NCBI GenBank assembly: GCA_944320465.1
Contig: CALUHO010000004.1
Location: forward strand, 62,001 to 126,000
Source of the DNA: an uncultured Bacteroidales bacterium
Lineage (GTDB): Bacteria; Bacteroidota; Bacteroidia; Bacteroidales; P3
DNA length: 64,000 nt
Direction of reading: 5' to 3'
Every line of letters begins with the position of its first letter. Position 1 is the first letter of the stretch. Below are positions 47,336 to 56,313 of the stretch, piece after piece. Under the pieces are notes generated by a model. That model saw only the letters and a program-made list of their open reading frames with translations. It made no database searches and was not told the DNA's origin. The translations under genes and the position numbers were made by a program.

Positions 47336-48616
47336 ATGCGTCTTCCTGCGATAGTGAACCGGCATAAATCCGTGGTGGAAAGTTTCTTTTCCTTGTCCGT
47401 CCTCAACGGGGTAGTCTTGTTGTTCCCTTTGCTGACTTTGCCCTATATCTTGCGGGTGGTGGGCCCGGCCAATTACGGGGTGTACGGTTTTATTTATATC
47501 TTGGTTCAATATGCTCTGATTCTCAATAATTACGGTTTCGATTTCTCGGCAACCAAGCAGGTTGCCCAGCATCGGGACGATAAGGTTTATGTGAATAAGG
47601 TGTACAACGCGGTTATCGCGTGCCGCTTTTTGCTGTTTTTGGCCGGCTTGTGTTTTTTCATGCTTCTTTCCTTGTGGCTGTTACCTTCAGCCTCACAACG
47701 CTGGATGCTGTTGGGTGGGTTGAGCCTGGTTCTGGGCAATACGTTTACGGCGGTATGGTTTTTCCAAGGGATGGAGAAGATGCGGTATCTGACAATAGTG
47801 AACGTTTTAGGAAAGACTTTGTTCCTTTTGTTAGTGTTCGTTGTGATTCGCAAGCCGGAACATTACGTATTGTTGCCCTTGTTGGATGGTTTGGGGTATG
47901 TGGCGGGTGGAATAACCAGCCTGCTGATTGCCCGGAATCGTTTCGGAATCCGGCTGGCTTGGCCGTCCTGGGCTGATATCCGCTCGCAATTCCGTTCCGG
48001 TGCCGCTATCTTCGGCTCCACTTTGGGGATGACCTTGTATCGTAAATCCAATATTTTCATCTTGAATTTCTTTGTGGGCGATGCCGCCTTAGGCATATAT
48101 ACGGCGGCGGAAAAGATTATCACGGGTTTCCAAGGAATCATATCCCCTGTTTCCCAGGCCTTGTTCCCGCATCTGGGCCGGAGCTTTGTCGGCAGGACGT
48201 ATCGGGAAAATATCCAGACTTTGATCCGGGTTGCAAAATATCTTGTTCCTTTGTTGGCGGCGGCAACCTTGTTTGTTGTCTTGTTTGCGGACTGGCTCAT
48301 CCGGTTGTTGTGCGGGGCGGAATTTATGGCGGCCAAAGAGCTGCTGATGGTGATGAGTCCGGTTTTGCTATTCGGCGGGATGAATTATTTGTTAGGGATT
48401 GTCGGCTTGGTCAACCTGGATAGGGGGCGTTCGTTCTTTGGAAGCGTGTTGCTGGCAGGAGCAACCAGCATTGCTTGGGTTCTGTTGATGGCTTCCCGCT
48501 TGGGGGCTTTGGCAGGGGCTTGGGCCATGACCTTGTCGGAATTCGTGTTGTTTCTCACCTGTCTTATTGTCTTGGTCGGGCTTTGGCGGAATCCGGACCG
48601 GAAACCATTGTTTTGA
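47336..48616 (+). CDS. polysaccharide flippase (Wzx / PST family)
   Basis: 426 residues from MRLPAIVNRHKSVVESFFSL (47336); the open frame extends 70 codons upstream through the promoter and is not coding. About 12 hydrophobic helices; the family pattern is VLNGVVLLFPLLTLPYILRV and VGPANYGVYGFIYILVQYA in helices 1-2. It flips lipid-linked oligosaccharide units across the inner membrane for polymerisation outside (family knowledge). It has its own promoter and the next genes supply glycosyltransferases and polymerases. Confidence 0.92.
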   Translation: MRLPAIVNRHKSVVESFFSLSVLNGVVLLFPLLTLPYILRVVGPANYGVYGFIYILVQYALILNNYGFDFSATKQVAQHRDDKVYVNKVYNAVIACRFLLFLAGLCFFMLLSLWLLPSASQRWMLLGGLSLVLGNTFTAVWFFQGMEKMRYLTIVNVLGKTLFLLLVFVVIRKPEHYVLLPLLDGLGYVAGGITSLLIARNRFGIRLAWPSWADIRSQFRSGAAIFGSTLGMTLYRKSNIFILNFFVGDAALGIYTAAEKIITGFQGIISPVSQALFPHLGRSFVGRTYRENIQTLIRVAKYLVPLLAAATLFVVLFADWLIRLLCGAEFMAAKELLMVMSPVLLFGGMNYLLGIVGLVNLDRGRSFFGSVLLAGATSIAWVLLMASRLGALAGAWAMTLSEFVLFLTCLIVLVGLWRNPDRKPLF

Positions 48617-48740
48617 CAAATCCGGCGATTTGCAGGGTTTTCTTACCTTTGACTTGAAGATTGGCTCGCCGAAGTCCCTCCGCCTCGGCTATATTCAAGC
48701 AAAGATACAGGCTTGATATGGCTCTCGGCTTAACCGGGGC

Positions 48741-48941
48741 TTTGGGATCTGCTCTCGACTTTCGTTATCGTTGAGTGCTTCGCATCGAAGATGGGATGCG
48801 TCTCGGCAATGCATGCTCGAGCAAGCTTTGCTTCTGCTCTCGACTTTCGCTATCTTTGACTGTCGTCGAAGATAGGATGTGTCTCGGCCATGCAAAACCG
48901 AGCAAGCTCCTTTTGCATGGCCGAGACTTTCACTATCTTTG
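48741..48941 (+). promoter_or_regulatory. three tandem promoter-bearing repeats
   Basis: Each about 85-bp unit carries CTCTCGACTTTCG-like sequence and a promoter: TTTG 48741 + 21 bp + TATCGTTG (48766-48773); TTTG 48827 + 20 bp + TATCTTTG (48851-48858); TTTG 48912 + 18 bp + TATCTTTG (48934-48941). The spacings shrink towards the gene, and the last box lies 27 bp before the ATG at 48969. The units also share TCGAAGATxGGATG and GTCTCGGC blocks. Confidence 0.65.
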
Positions 48942-48968
48942 CCTTTTATTCTCTAAACAAAGAGCTGT

Positions 48969-50027
48969 ATGACGGCTATAATTATATTGAACTGGAACGG
49001 ATACCAGGATACGATTGCCTGCTTGGAGTCGCTGATGGCAGTGGATAGGCAGGATTTCCTATGGATGGTGGTGGATAATGGATCTACTGACGATTCTATA
49101 GAGCAAATACAGGCTTTTCTGGAAAATCGGCAGATTCCCTTTGTCTTTTATAAGGAAGGCGATGATTTGACATCGGCATTGCAAGCGAGGAGGGGCGTGG
49201 TATATGCATTGAAAGAAAATTACGGGTTCGCGAAAGGAAATAATTTAGGGATAGAGCTGGTGGAACGTTCTGTCAAAGCGTTTGGGCCGGAAAGTTTTTT
49301 CCCGGAATATTACCTGTTGTTGAACAACGACACGGAAGTGGAACCGGATTTTCTTTCCAAGTTAGAGGATTTTGCCCGGAACCATCCGGAGTACGTGGCT
49401 TTGACACCGCAGATTCGTTACATGGAGCCGAATGATCTGGTATGGAACTGCGGCGGACGGTTGGTGTTTGGCTTGCGAATTTACAATTATGACAGAAAGC
49501 CTTGTGCCACCATCAAAGAGAAAGGTTATATTCCTATAAGCTTGATTACAGGTTGTGCTTTGTTTGCCCGGAGGGAACTTTTAGGCAATCCGGATGAAGG
49601 CTTGCGTGGATATGTTTGTCCCGACCCGGCGGCACTTCAACGCCCGCGTTTATTGACAGAACGTTTTTTCTTCGGGGAAGAGGATTTTGACTTTTCCTTG
49701 ACTAGGCAGGCCAAGAGGGAGAAGATGGCCTGTGTCTTGGATTCTATCATATATCATAAATCTGGAGCGACTCGGAAAGATTTCAAATTGTCAGGGCATT
49801 ATTACATGCATCATATCAATCGTTTCACAGATGTCCGCCAGCATTGGAATCCTGTGAAATTCCGGTTGTGGAGACAGGTGTATATGCCTTATATTGCATA
49901 TGCTTTGCATGGTTATGGTGTTTCCTGGAAAGAAATTCGGCAATATTTGAAACGTTTATGGAAAGAGTCCACTATGATGGATGGCATGGATAGGGCTTGT
50001 TTCCTTAAATGGATTGGAGAAAAATAA
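48969..50027 (+). CDS. family 2 glycosyltransferase
   Basis: 352 residues. GT-A fold opening MTAIIILNWNGYQDTIACLE, nucleotide-binding VVDNGSTDDS at about 34-43 and the metal motif LLNNDTEVEPDF at about 116. Like rhamnosyl- and other WbbL-type transferases, it has an extended C-terminal part with GEEDFDFSLTRQAK. It acts on the cytoplasmic side, adding a sugar to a lipid-linked repeat unit. Donor and acceptor cannot be read from the sequence. It is preceded by three tandem promoters. Confidence 0.93.
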   Translation: MTAIIILNWNGYQDTIACLESLMAVDRQDFLWMVVDNGSTDDSIEQIQAFLENRQIPFVFYKEGDDLTSALQARRGVVYALKENYGFAKGNNLGIELVERSVKAFGPESFFPEYYLLLNNDTEVEPDFLSKLEDFARNHPEYVALTPQIRYMEPNDLVWNCGGRLVFGLRIYNYDRKPCATIKEKGYIPISLITGCALFARRELLGNPDEGLRGYVCPDPAALQRPRLLTERFFFGEEDFDFSLTRQAKREKMACVLDSIIYHKSGATRKDFKLSGHYYMHHINRFTDVRQHWNPVKFRLWRQVYMPYIAYALHGYGVSWKEIRQYLKRLWKESTMMDGMDRACFLKWIGEK

Positions 50028-50036
50028 GGAGGCTTT

Positions 50037-50978
50037 ATGTCACGTTCTTTGGGAAAGAAGATTGCGTATGGCTTCACGATGCTCAAGGCTGAACTTTCGG
50101 GCAAGGTTGATTATTGGCATCTGCGGGAACGGCCTTTGTTGCCGGAAGAGGTTTCTCCGGAAATCTATTATTTAGACATGAAGGGGAAAGGGTTTTATCC
50201 TGGCGAAATGGAAAATGGTGTTCCGGTTTTCTATTTGGATGGGAAAATCCGTTGTTTTTTTCCGATAACCATTTTGAATTATGGTTTGGGTTTATTGAAT
50301 CGCCTGCATGACGGGGAAGATGTGCAAGATGAGTTGGAAAAGGTATTAGTCTATATTATGGAACATCAGGACGAGGATGGGGCCTGGCGGTTTGAAGTTC
50401 CGGAGGGGACAATGCATGAAATGGCAGGGGGAAAGGTTTCTGGCATGACGCAAGGGCTGGCGATTTCGTTCTTGACGCGTTGTGTGGCTATCGGGGTATT
50501 GACCCGTGAGCGTGCAGAACCTCGCATTGAGGCAGCAAAAAAGAAGATGCTGTCTCAATCCTGTGTCTCTTATATCGATGGAGAACCTTTCATAGAGGAG
50601 TTCAATGTGCCGGGGGCTTCTATTCTGAATGGGTCTATTTTTGCTTTGCTGGGTTTGTATGATTATGAGAATTTTGTAGGCGAGAAAGAGGATTTTGCTA
50701 TCTTTGAGGCTGCATTGCGGACACTCCTGCCTCGGTTCAGGTTTGGTTCGTGGAGTTATTATAATTTGCAGAAAACCTTATGTAGCAAGTTCTACCAGCA
50801 ATTGCATGTGGACTTGATGACAGTCTTGGAACAGTTGACAGGTGAAGGAATATATTCTTCTTACCGGAGGATTTGGAAAAGAGGCTTGCGTTTCTCTTTT
50901 GTGTTCATATTGCTCAAAGCGGGACAGAAAGTATTCCAGATACGTAAATGGAGCATGAACGCCAGTTCTCATTCATGA
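50037..50978 (+). CDS. D-glucuronyl C5-epimerase-like protein
   Basis: 313 residues, 9 bp after the glycosyltransferase gene. No signal peptide. It resembles the C-terminal domain of glucuronyl C5-epimerases (PF06662 type): KVSGMTQGLAISFLTRC at about 132-148, ASILNGSIFALLGLYDYENF at about 195-214, and FRFGSWSYYNL ... FYQQLHVDLMTVLEQL at about 234-275, the catalytic (alpha/alpha) barrel motifs. Known members convert glucuronate to iduronate in heparin-like glycans; bacterial relatives in sugar loci are little studied. The lack of a signal peptide suggests action in the cytoplasm or on a lipid-linked unit. Confidence 0.75.
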   Translation: MSRSLGKKIAYGFTMLKAELSGKVDYWHLRERPLLPEEVSPEIYYLDMKGKGFYPGEMENGVPVFYLDGKIRCFFPITILNYGLGLLNRLHDGEDVQDELEKVLVYIMEHQDEDGAWRFEVPEGTMHEMAGGKVSGMTQGLAISFLTRCVAIGVLTRERAEPRIEAAKKKMLSQSCVSYIDGEPFIEEFNVPGASILNGSIFALLGLYDYENFVGEKEDFAIFEAALRTLLPRFRFGSWSYYNLQKTLCSKFYQQLHVDLMTVLEQLTGEGIYSSYRRIWKRGLRFSFVFILLKAGQKVFQIRKWSMNASSHS

Positions 50979-51028
50979 ATGTGGGTTCCGGCAGTTCACT
51001 TGATTGGGCATCGCATTTAAACGGGATA

Positions 51029-52111
51029 ATGAAAAAACGGATATTGCTGCTGGGTTATTTAGGATTCAGGTCGAATCCGATGGACGGACAGACTATCAAG
51101 ACCCGGCAGGTATATGAACTGATAAGGAAAAATATAGGAGACAAGGTGCATTTGAAGTACTTTGATACGGAAGATTTGCATTCTAATCCTTTCCGGATTT
51201 TTGTTTTGTTGTTCCGGCTTATGCGAACAAGTAAAGTGGTTTATATGCCGGCTCATAACAATTTGCGGCTCTTCTATCCGCCGTTGGTCTTTTTGTCCCG
51301 TCTTTTTCATTATGATATTTTATATGTATTGATAGGGGGATGGCTTCCTGTGTTCATAGAGAAATACCCCTATTTGTTGCCTTGTTTGCGAAAGACAAAA
51401 TTTATTTTTCCGGAAAGTCCGCTTGTGACTGATTGTTTGCGTGAAAAATATGCTTTAGCCAATACGTGCACTTTCCCTAATTTCCGTTTCCGGACGGGCA
51501 TAGAAAAGCCTGCGATGCGGAAGAATCCTTCTGCTTTCCGTTTGGTATTTATGTCACGAATAATGAAGATGAAGGGTATAGAAGTTGTCTTTGCATTGGC
51601 AGACAGGTTTTTGACAGAAAATGATAAGGGATGTTCTGTGGAAATTGATTTCTATGGAAAGGTGTATGCAGAAGATCAAGTATATTTTGATCAAGAAGTG
51701 GCAAGACTTGGCAATGTTCGGTATTTGGGGGGGCTTGATCCCGACCGGATAAATTCTGTTTTGCAAGAATATGATGCTTTGATATTGCCGACACGCTTTC
51801 CTACCGAATGTGTCCCGGGTGCGGTTGTCGATGCCTATATGGCAGGTATCCCTGTTTTGGTATCCAACTGGCTGTATGCTCGGGATTGTGTTGACGACGG
51901 GGAAACGGGTTTTATTGTACCGATAGGGAAAGGGGAAGTGGAATCTTATGAACGGCATGTTCGTTTTTGGATTTCGCATCCTGGGGAATTGGGCAGGATG
52001 AAAGAGGCAGCTTATGCCAAGTCGTTTACTTTGGGCGGGGATGAGCAGGCTTGGGGTATTTTGTCGCCTTTTCTGGATGAAGAGGTAGTACATGGTAGAA
52101 CTGCTCGTTAA
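51029..52111 (+). CDS. family 4 glycosyltransferase
   Basis: 360 residues from MKKRILLLGYLGFRSNPMDG (51029); the open frame extends 27 codons upstream, overlapping the previous gene's end. GT-B fold: glycine-rich N-terminal loop, C-terminal domain with FMSRIMKMKGIEVVFALADR, the donor-site stretch DALILPTRFPTECVPGAVVDAYMAG-type (LPTRFPTECVPGAVVDAYMA) with the E-x7-E-like geometry replaced by E...D, and GETGFIVPIGKGE. It adds one sugar to the repeat unit. Its end overlaps the start of the next gene by 20 bp, indicating tight coupling. Confidence 0.9.
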   Translation: MKKRILLLGYLGFRSNPMDGQTIKTRQVYELIRKNIGDKVHLKYFDTEDLHSNPFRIFVLLFRLMRTSKVVYMPAHNNLRLFYPPLVFLSRLFHYDILYVLIGGWLPVFIEKYPYLLPCLRKTKFIFPESPLVTDCLREKYALANTCTFPNFRFRTGIEKPAMRKNPSAFRLVFMSRIMKMKGIEVVFALADRFLTENDKGCSVEIDFYGKVYAEDQVYFDQEVARLGNVRYLGGLDPDRINSVLQEYDALILPTRFPTECVPGAVVDAYMAGIPVLVSNWLYARDCVDDGETGFIVPIGKGEVESYERHVRFWISHPGELGRMKEAAYAKSFTLGGDEQAWGILSPFLDEEVVHGRTAR

Positions 52112-53396
52112 ATTTGAAAAGAGTATGGGGTTTGGTCTGGCATTGTTTTTGTTTGCAGAGCTTTTTCTTTTTATATGGATTGACCATAAACAATGGAGGA
52201 CATGGTATACTCCGTTCAACTTTTTGGCTATTCCGTATGCTCTTGTATTGTTGGTGACCTTACTCTCGGCGGGACATTTCGGCTTGGTGGATTTCTATTA
52301 TCCCAGCTTGCTTCCATGGATTGTCGGTTTGCCCTTGTTTTTGCTGCCGAGTGTGGTTTTACGCCGATGTTTGCCAAAGAAAGCGGTATCTGCGGAGAGA
52401 ACCGACCCGCCCCCTTCTTTATTGCCCAAGTTGGCAAGCGTGATTTCTTTTATTTGTTTCTTCTTCCTTTTGGTTAAATTGTTTCTTCTTATTAGAGATA
52501 GTGACGCGGTGTTTGGGAGTGAGGCGTTTGGTTTCTACTTTGCCGGGAAGAGTTGGTCGGGCCATCTGGCTGTTTTGGGAATGGCAATTATTGTGTTGCT
52601 TGTGCCATTTTTGGAGCTACCGTGGAAACAATATGGAAGGGAAAAGGTTTGGGGGGTGATAATCTGGTTGGTGTTGGGAGGATGGATGTTCTTTTTGTTT
52701 GTGAACCAGATAAAAGCATGGATAATTCTTCCGGTACTGGCGGGTTGTATAGTAAGGGGCTTTCAGGGCCGGTTAAAGCTGAGAATCGGGTGGGTTGTAG
52801 GTGGTTTTGCCGGATGCGTGGCCGTGTTTTTTTTGAGTTATTTGCTGATATATTATTCTGGAAACACTTTATTTCCAGAAGAGACTACATTGATTGGGCA
52901 AATAAGGGCTATTGCGGGCTTGTTTTTGCATTATGTTACTTCAGGTACAATGGGTTTGAGCATTGATATGCAGCAAGGGATTCTGGAACAACCGGATTTG
53001 AATTATATTTTAACCCCATTCTACAATATATGGTATGCTTGTACCGGGCAACCTTTGGTTTCTGGTTACAACCCGGAGTTTGTTTATTCAGGCATTAATT
53101 ATACCAATGTGCGGACCATGTTCGGGACCTTGTACGTTTTTACCAATCCGTTTGTTTTTGCCCTTTTGGTGTTGTTGGGAAGTGTGATCTGTTACGCGAT
53201 TTTTCTGTTGGCTGGAAAGAGATGGCTTTGGGCGAAGGCATTGTATGCTTGGGTCTGCACGGTACTTTTCATGGCTTGGTTCGATACCTATACGCAGTTG
53301 TTGACCACGTACGAGCTGCCTGTTTACCTTGTGCTGCTTTGTCTGTTGGTCTCTTTGGCGGAAAGATATAAATTTGCAGCGATGAAAGGGTTGTGA
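52092..53396 (+). CDS. O-antigen polymerase-like membrane protein, copy 1
   Basis: 434 residues with about 11-12 transmembrane helices. An early motif QWRTWYTPFNFLAIPYA (about 36-52), a long periplasmic loop with NVRTMFGTLYVFTNPF (about 338-353), and a basic C-terminus (AERYKFAAMKGL). The topology and the N-V-R-T loop fit Wzy/EpsG-like polymerases, but the family is divergent. It overlaps the glycosyltransferase gene by 20 bp and sits 1 bp before its paralogue. Confidence 0.7.
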   Translation: MVELLVKFEKSMGFGLALFLFAELFLFIWIDHKQWRTWYTPFNFLAIPYALVLLVTLLSAGHFGLVDFYYPSLLPWIVGLPLFLLPSVVLRRCLPKKAVSAERTDPPPSLLPKLASVISFICFFFLLVKLFLLIRDSDAVFGSEAFGFYFAGKSWSGHLAVLGMAIIVLLVPFLELPWKQYGREKVWGVIIWLVLGGWMFFLFVNQIKAWIILPVLAGCIVRGFQGRLKLRIGWVVGGFAGCVAVFFLSYLLIYYSGNTLFPEETTLIGQIRAIAGLFLHYVTSGTMGLSIDMQQGILEQPDLNYILTPFYNIWYACTGQPLVSGYNPEFVYSGINYTNVRTMFGTLYVFTNPFVFALLVLLGSVICYAIFLLAGKRWLWAKALYAWVCTVLFMAWFDTYTQLLTTYELPVYLVLLCLLVSLAERYKFAAMKGL

Positions 53397-53397
53397 A

Positions 53398-54672
53398 ATG
53401 GAGGTGTTGCCAGCTATCGTCCTGTATGCGGAAGTAATTCTTTTTTCCTTGGTGGATAGGAACCTGTGGAGGACTCTGTACACTCCCTTCAACATATTGG
53501 CTATTCCTTATTCCGTAGTATTGGCTCTCTGTTTGGCGATTGACGGGCATATGGGGTTCGGGGAATTTTATTATCCTAGTATATGGGTCTGGGTGGTCGG
53601 CCTTGCGGTGTTCTTCGTTCCGTCCTTTCTGCTGGGTATGTTGTACAATGCTGCGACTCGGGGCAATCCGGTTTCTTTGGGTGTCTATGAAACAGACCTC
53701 CGGACGTTGGAGAAGATAACCCAGGCAATGCTGGCGTTGTTTGCTGTGTGGATACTGTATTTGTTGTTGACATCCCCTTTTAAGCCGGGAAGCGATGATT
53801 TTGGGATAGCTGTGGCAGGAAGAGGTCTATTTGGGCATTTGTTTACCGTTTTGATGGCTTTGTGCATGCTCTGGATTATGTTGCTTGATAAGCAGCATAA
53901 AAGATATTGGTGGTATGTTTTAGGTTTTGTTGTCGTTGCCCTATTGTATTTGGTCAAGAGCTGGTTGATGGTGCCTTTGCTCGGTGGTATATTCTTGCGT
54001 TTGCTGACTAAACGAATGCATTTGCGTGTCAAGCTGGTTGCCGGCGTGGTGATTGGCGGTTTTGTTTTCTTCTTCTTGTCCTACTGGGTGACCATGTTCA
54101 TGGCCCGGTGGGAATGGGGTATGCAGCGCTATGGACTGACTCGTTCGGAATATGCTGTGGAAACGGCACAATATATCCAGAAACATTTTGTCACATATCT
54201 TACGGCGGGTGTTTACGGCTTGAGTGAAGATATGAGCAGGGGGATTGTGGAAACGCAAGACCCAACGAAGATTTATACTTCTTTGATAAATGTCGCGCAT
54301 TTATTTACGGGAGAGGAGATGGTATCCCCCATTAATGAGCATTATATTGTTACTACAAAATTGGACAATAATACGAATGTTCGAACATTGATGGGGTCGT
54401 TGTATATCTATTTGGGGGCAAGCCATGCGATAGCCTATTTGCTTGTTTTTTCGATTTTGGCACATCTATTGTTTTTTGCTGCCCGGCAACGTGAATCCTT
54501 GTTGGGTTTGGTGATTGTTGGATGGTTGTTAGGGAACTTGTTCATGGGTTGGTTTGAGTTTTATTTCCAGCATTTGAATTTCATCACGGTTCCGTTGTTC
54601 ACTTTTGCCTTATGGGAGATTTGTTACTATGTCCGGCAACGGTTCCCGTCAAATGGATTGTTGCAGAAATAG
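53398..54672 (+). CDS. O-antigen polymerase-like membrane protein, copy 2
   Basis: 424 residues. It shares with its upstream neighbour LWRTLYTPFNILAIPYS (about 22-38), a GHxGxxxFYYPS motif (GHMGFGEFYYPSI), NNTNVRTLMGSLYIYLG in the large loop, and the same helix pattern. The two are tandem paralogues, moderately diverged. One may polymerise and the other act on a different linkage, or they may form a heteromer; the sequence does not tell. Confidence 0.7.
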   Translation: MEVLPAIVLYAEVILFSLVDRNLWRTLYTPFNILAIPYSVVLALCLAIDGHMGFGEFYYPSIWVWVVGLAVFFVPSFLLGMLYNAATRGNPVSLGVYETDLRTLEKITQAMLALFAVWILYLLLTSPFKPGSDDFGIAVAGRGLFGHLFTVLMALCMLWIMLLDKQHKRYWWYVLGFVVVALLYLVKSWLMVPLLGGIFLRLLTKRMHLRVKLVAGVVIGGFVFFFLSYWVTMFMARWEWGMQRYGLTRSEYAVETAQYIQKHFVTYLTAGVYGLSEDMSRGIVETQDPTKIYTSLINVAHLFTGEEMVSPINEHYIVTTKLDNNTNVRTLMGSLYIYLGASHAIAYLLVFSILAHLLFFAARQRESLLGLVIVGWLLGNLFMGWFEFYFQHLNFITVPLFTFALWEICYYVRQRFPSNGLLQK

Positions 54673-54687
54673 GGAAGGAGAAGGAAG

Positions 54688-56058
54688 ATGGCGCAATGGA
54701 TGTGTTTTTTTGAGAAAAAAGATATGTACCGGGCAGATTCTTCAAGGACAAGGATTGCTTTCTTCAGAGGATTGTTCGTCTTCCTTCAATCGCTTGCAGT
54801 TGGCTTGTTGCTATTCTCATTCTGGCTTCCTTATGATATTTCCTATAATTTTTATTCTTATGTACTTGGTGTCAGCGTGGGCATATCGGTGGTTTATGCC
54901 TGTTTGCGCCCACGGCTGTCGTGGGAATGGTCGCAATCCAGACCTTTTCTTCCGATGGTCTTGTTGTATTTGCTGATGTGGTTGTCTGTGCTGTATTCGA
55001 TGGATAAGGTGGAGGCTGTGCGGCGTTGTTGGTATTGTCTGTCGTTATTGCTTTATCCTGTGATATTTGTTGGGATGGGGCGGGATTTTTTTTCAGTTAA
55101 ACGCTGCCGTTTGTGGGCTGTTGTCTTTGTGGCAAGTTGTTTTGTGGAGATTTTGTGCAGGACAGGGCTTTCTGTTTATTGTTTTTGCACGGTACCCGAG
55201 CTGGAACCGTATCGCCAAGTTGGCTTTGTGGCGGCTTTGAATGAGTTTCTGGGTTTTCAGAATATTTATCTTTCTTGGGCTGGATATAAGTTGGTGATGC
55301 ATACGACTTTTGAGGCGATGGTTCTTAATTTTGCATTTGCATTGGTTGCTATGTCTTGGATAAGGAAGGATTCGATATTGCGTAGAAAAGGCTTGCGTTT
55401 GGGGGCATTGTTCTTTGAATTTTTGTCCGCGTTGACGCTATTGAGTAGCAATTCAAAGACCGGGCAAGTGATTTTCGGTTGTACTTTGTTGATTTTGTTT
55501 TTCCAAGCATTCAAGTATAAAAGGTATCGATTGGTAATAGGGGCAGGGGCTTTATTATGTTCTTTTTTGATTGTGCTTTTGCCTTATGCGGGGAAAGGAT
55601 TGACTAGCCGGATGACACGTTCGCTTGAGGTTTTTGAGTCCTTCTTTTCAAAGCCTCAGGAAGAGGTGGTTAGTGACGGGTCTACTTTGCCTAGGATTTA
55701 TTGTTGGCAGGTGGCTGCAAGAATGATTCGAGAACGCCCGCTTGCAGGCTATGGAATGGGTTTTTATTCTGATTTTAACAAAAAATTTGCTGAAATTTAT
55801 GGAGATTACGGCAAGGTTTATAGCGATTCCCATAACCAATTTCTGAATACCATGCTTTCCAATGGTTTGTTGGGGCTGGCATTGTTCCTTTGGCTTTGGG
55901 TCTGCATGATTCGGTTGGCTTGGCAGGAGAAAAAGGTATTGGGCTGGATTTGGCTGCTGTCAGTATTTGGGCTCTGTATGGTTGATACCTTTTTCAATTC
56001 TTTGGTGTTCTTGTTTTATTTATGTGCGGGATATGGTTTGTTAAGCTTGAAAAGGTAA
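54688..56058 (+). CDS. O-antigen ligase-like protein (Wzy_C type)
   Basis: 456 residues, about 11 transmembrane helices. The Wzy_C signature lies late in the protein: PLAGYGMGFYSDFNKKF then SDSHNQFLNTMLSNGLLG, with the conserved His. MAQWM at 54688 is one possible start; Met13 is another. Family members join polymer to lipid or protein acceptors, or polymerise. Last gene of the exopolysaccharide locus, 15 bp after the polymerase pair. Confidence 0.85.
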   Translation: MAQWMCFFEKKDMYRADSSRTRIAFFRGLFVFLQSLAVGLLLFSFWLPYDISYNFYSYVLGVSVGISVVYACLRPRLSWEWSQSRPFLPMVLLYLLMWLSVLYSMDKVEAVRRCWYCLSLLLYPVIFVGMGRDFFSVKRCRLWAVVFVASCFVEILCRTGLSVYCFCTVPELEPYRQVGFVAALNEFLGFQNIYLSWAGYKLVMHTTFEAMVLNFAFALVAMSWIRKDSILRRKGLRLGALFFEFLSALTLLSSNSKTGQVIFGCTLLILFFQAFKYKRYRLVIGAGALLCSFLIVLLPYAGKGLTSRMTRSLEVFESFFSKPQEEVVSDGSTLPRIYCWQVAARMIRERPLAGYGMGFYSDFNKKFAEIYGDYGKVYSDSHNQFLNTMLSNGLLGLALFLWLWVCMIRLAWQEKKVLGWIWLLSVFGLCMVDTFFNSLVFLFYLCAGYGLLSLKR

Positions 56059-56313
56059 GCGTTTCTGAGACGCAAGGGTGGATCTTCGAAAGGGATGGCG
56101 GAACGAATGCGGGTCTGGAGATGGTATAATTTTGTACATTCGCGATGGTTTTGGGACATATCTGGAAAATTGCCTTGAATGACTGTTGGCATTGTCTGAA
56201 AGTGGAGTAGGCAAAGGTGGTTGTGAGACAGGCAATCTGGATGACCGAGATGGTTCGGGGCAGCAAGGTGAGATGTGTCCGGAGTCAAACTTATAGGAAA
56301 ATCGTAAGGGGTT

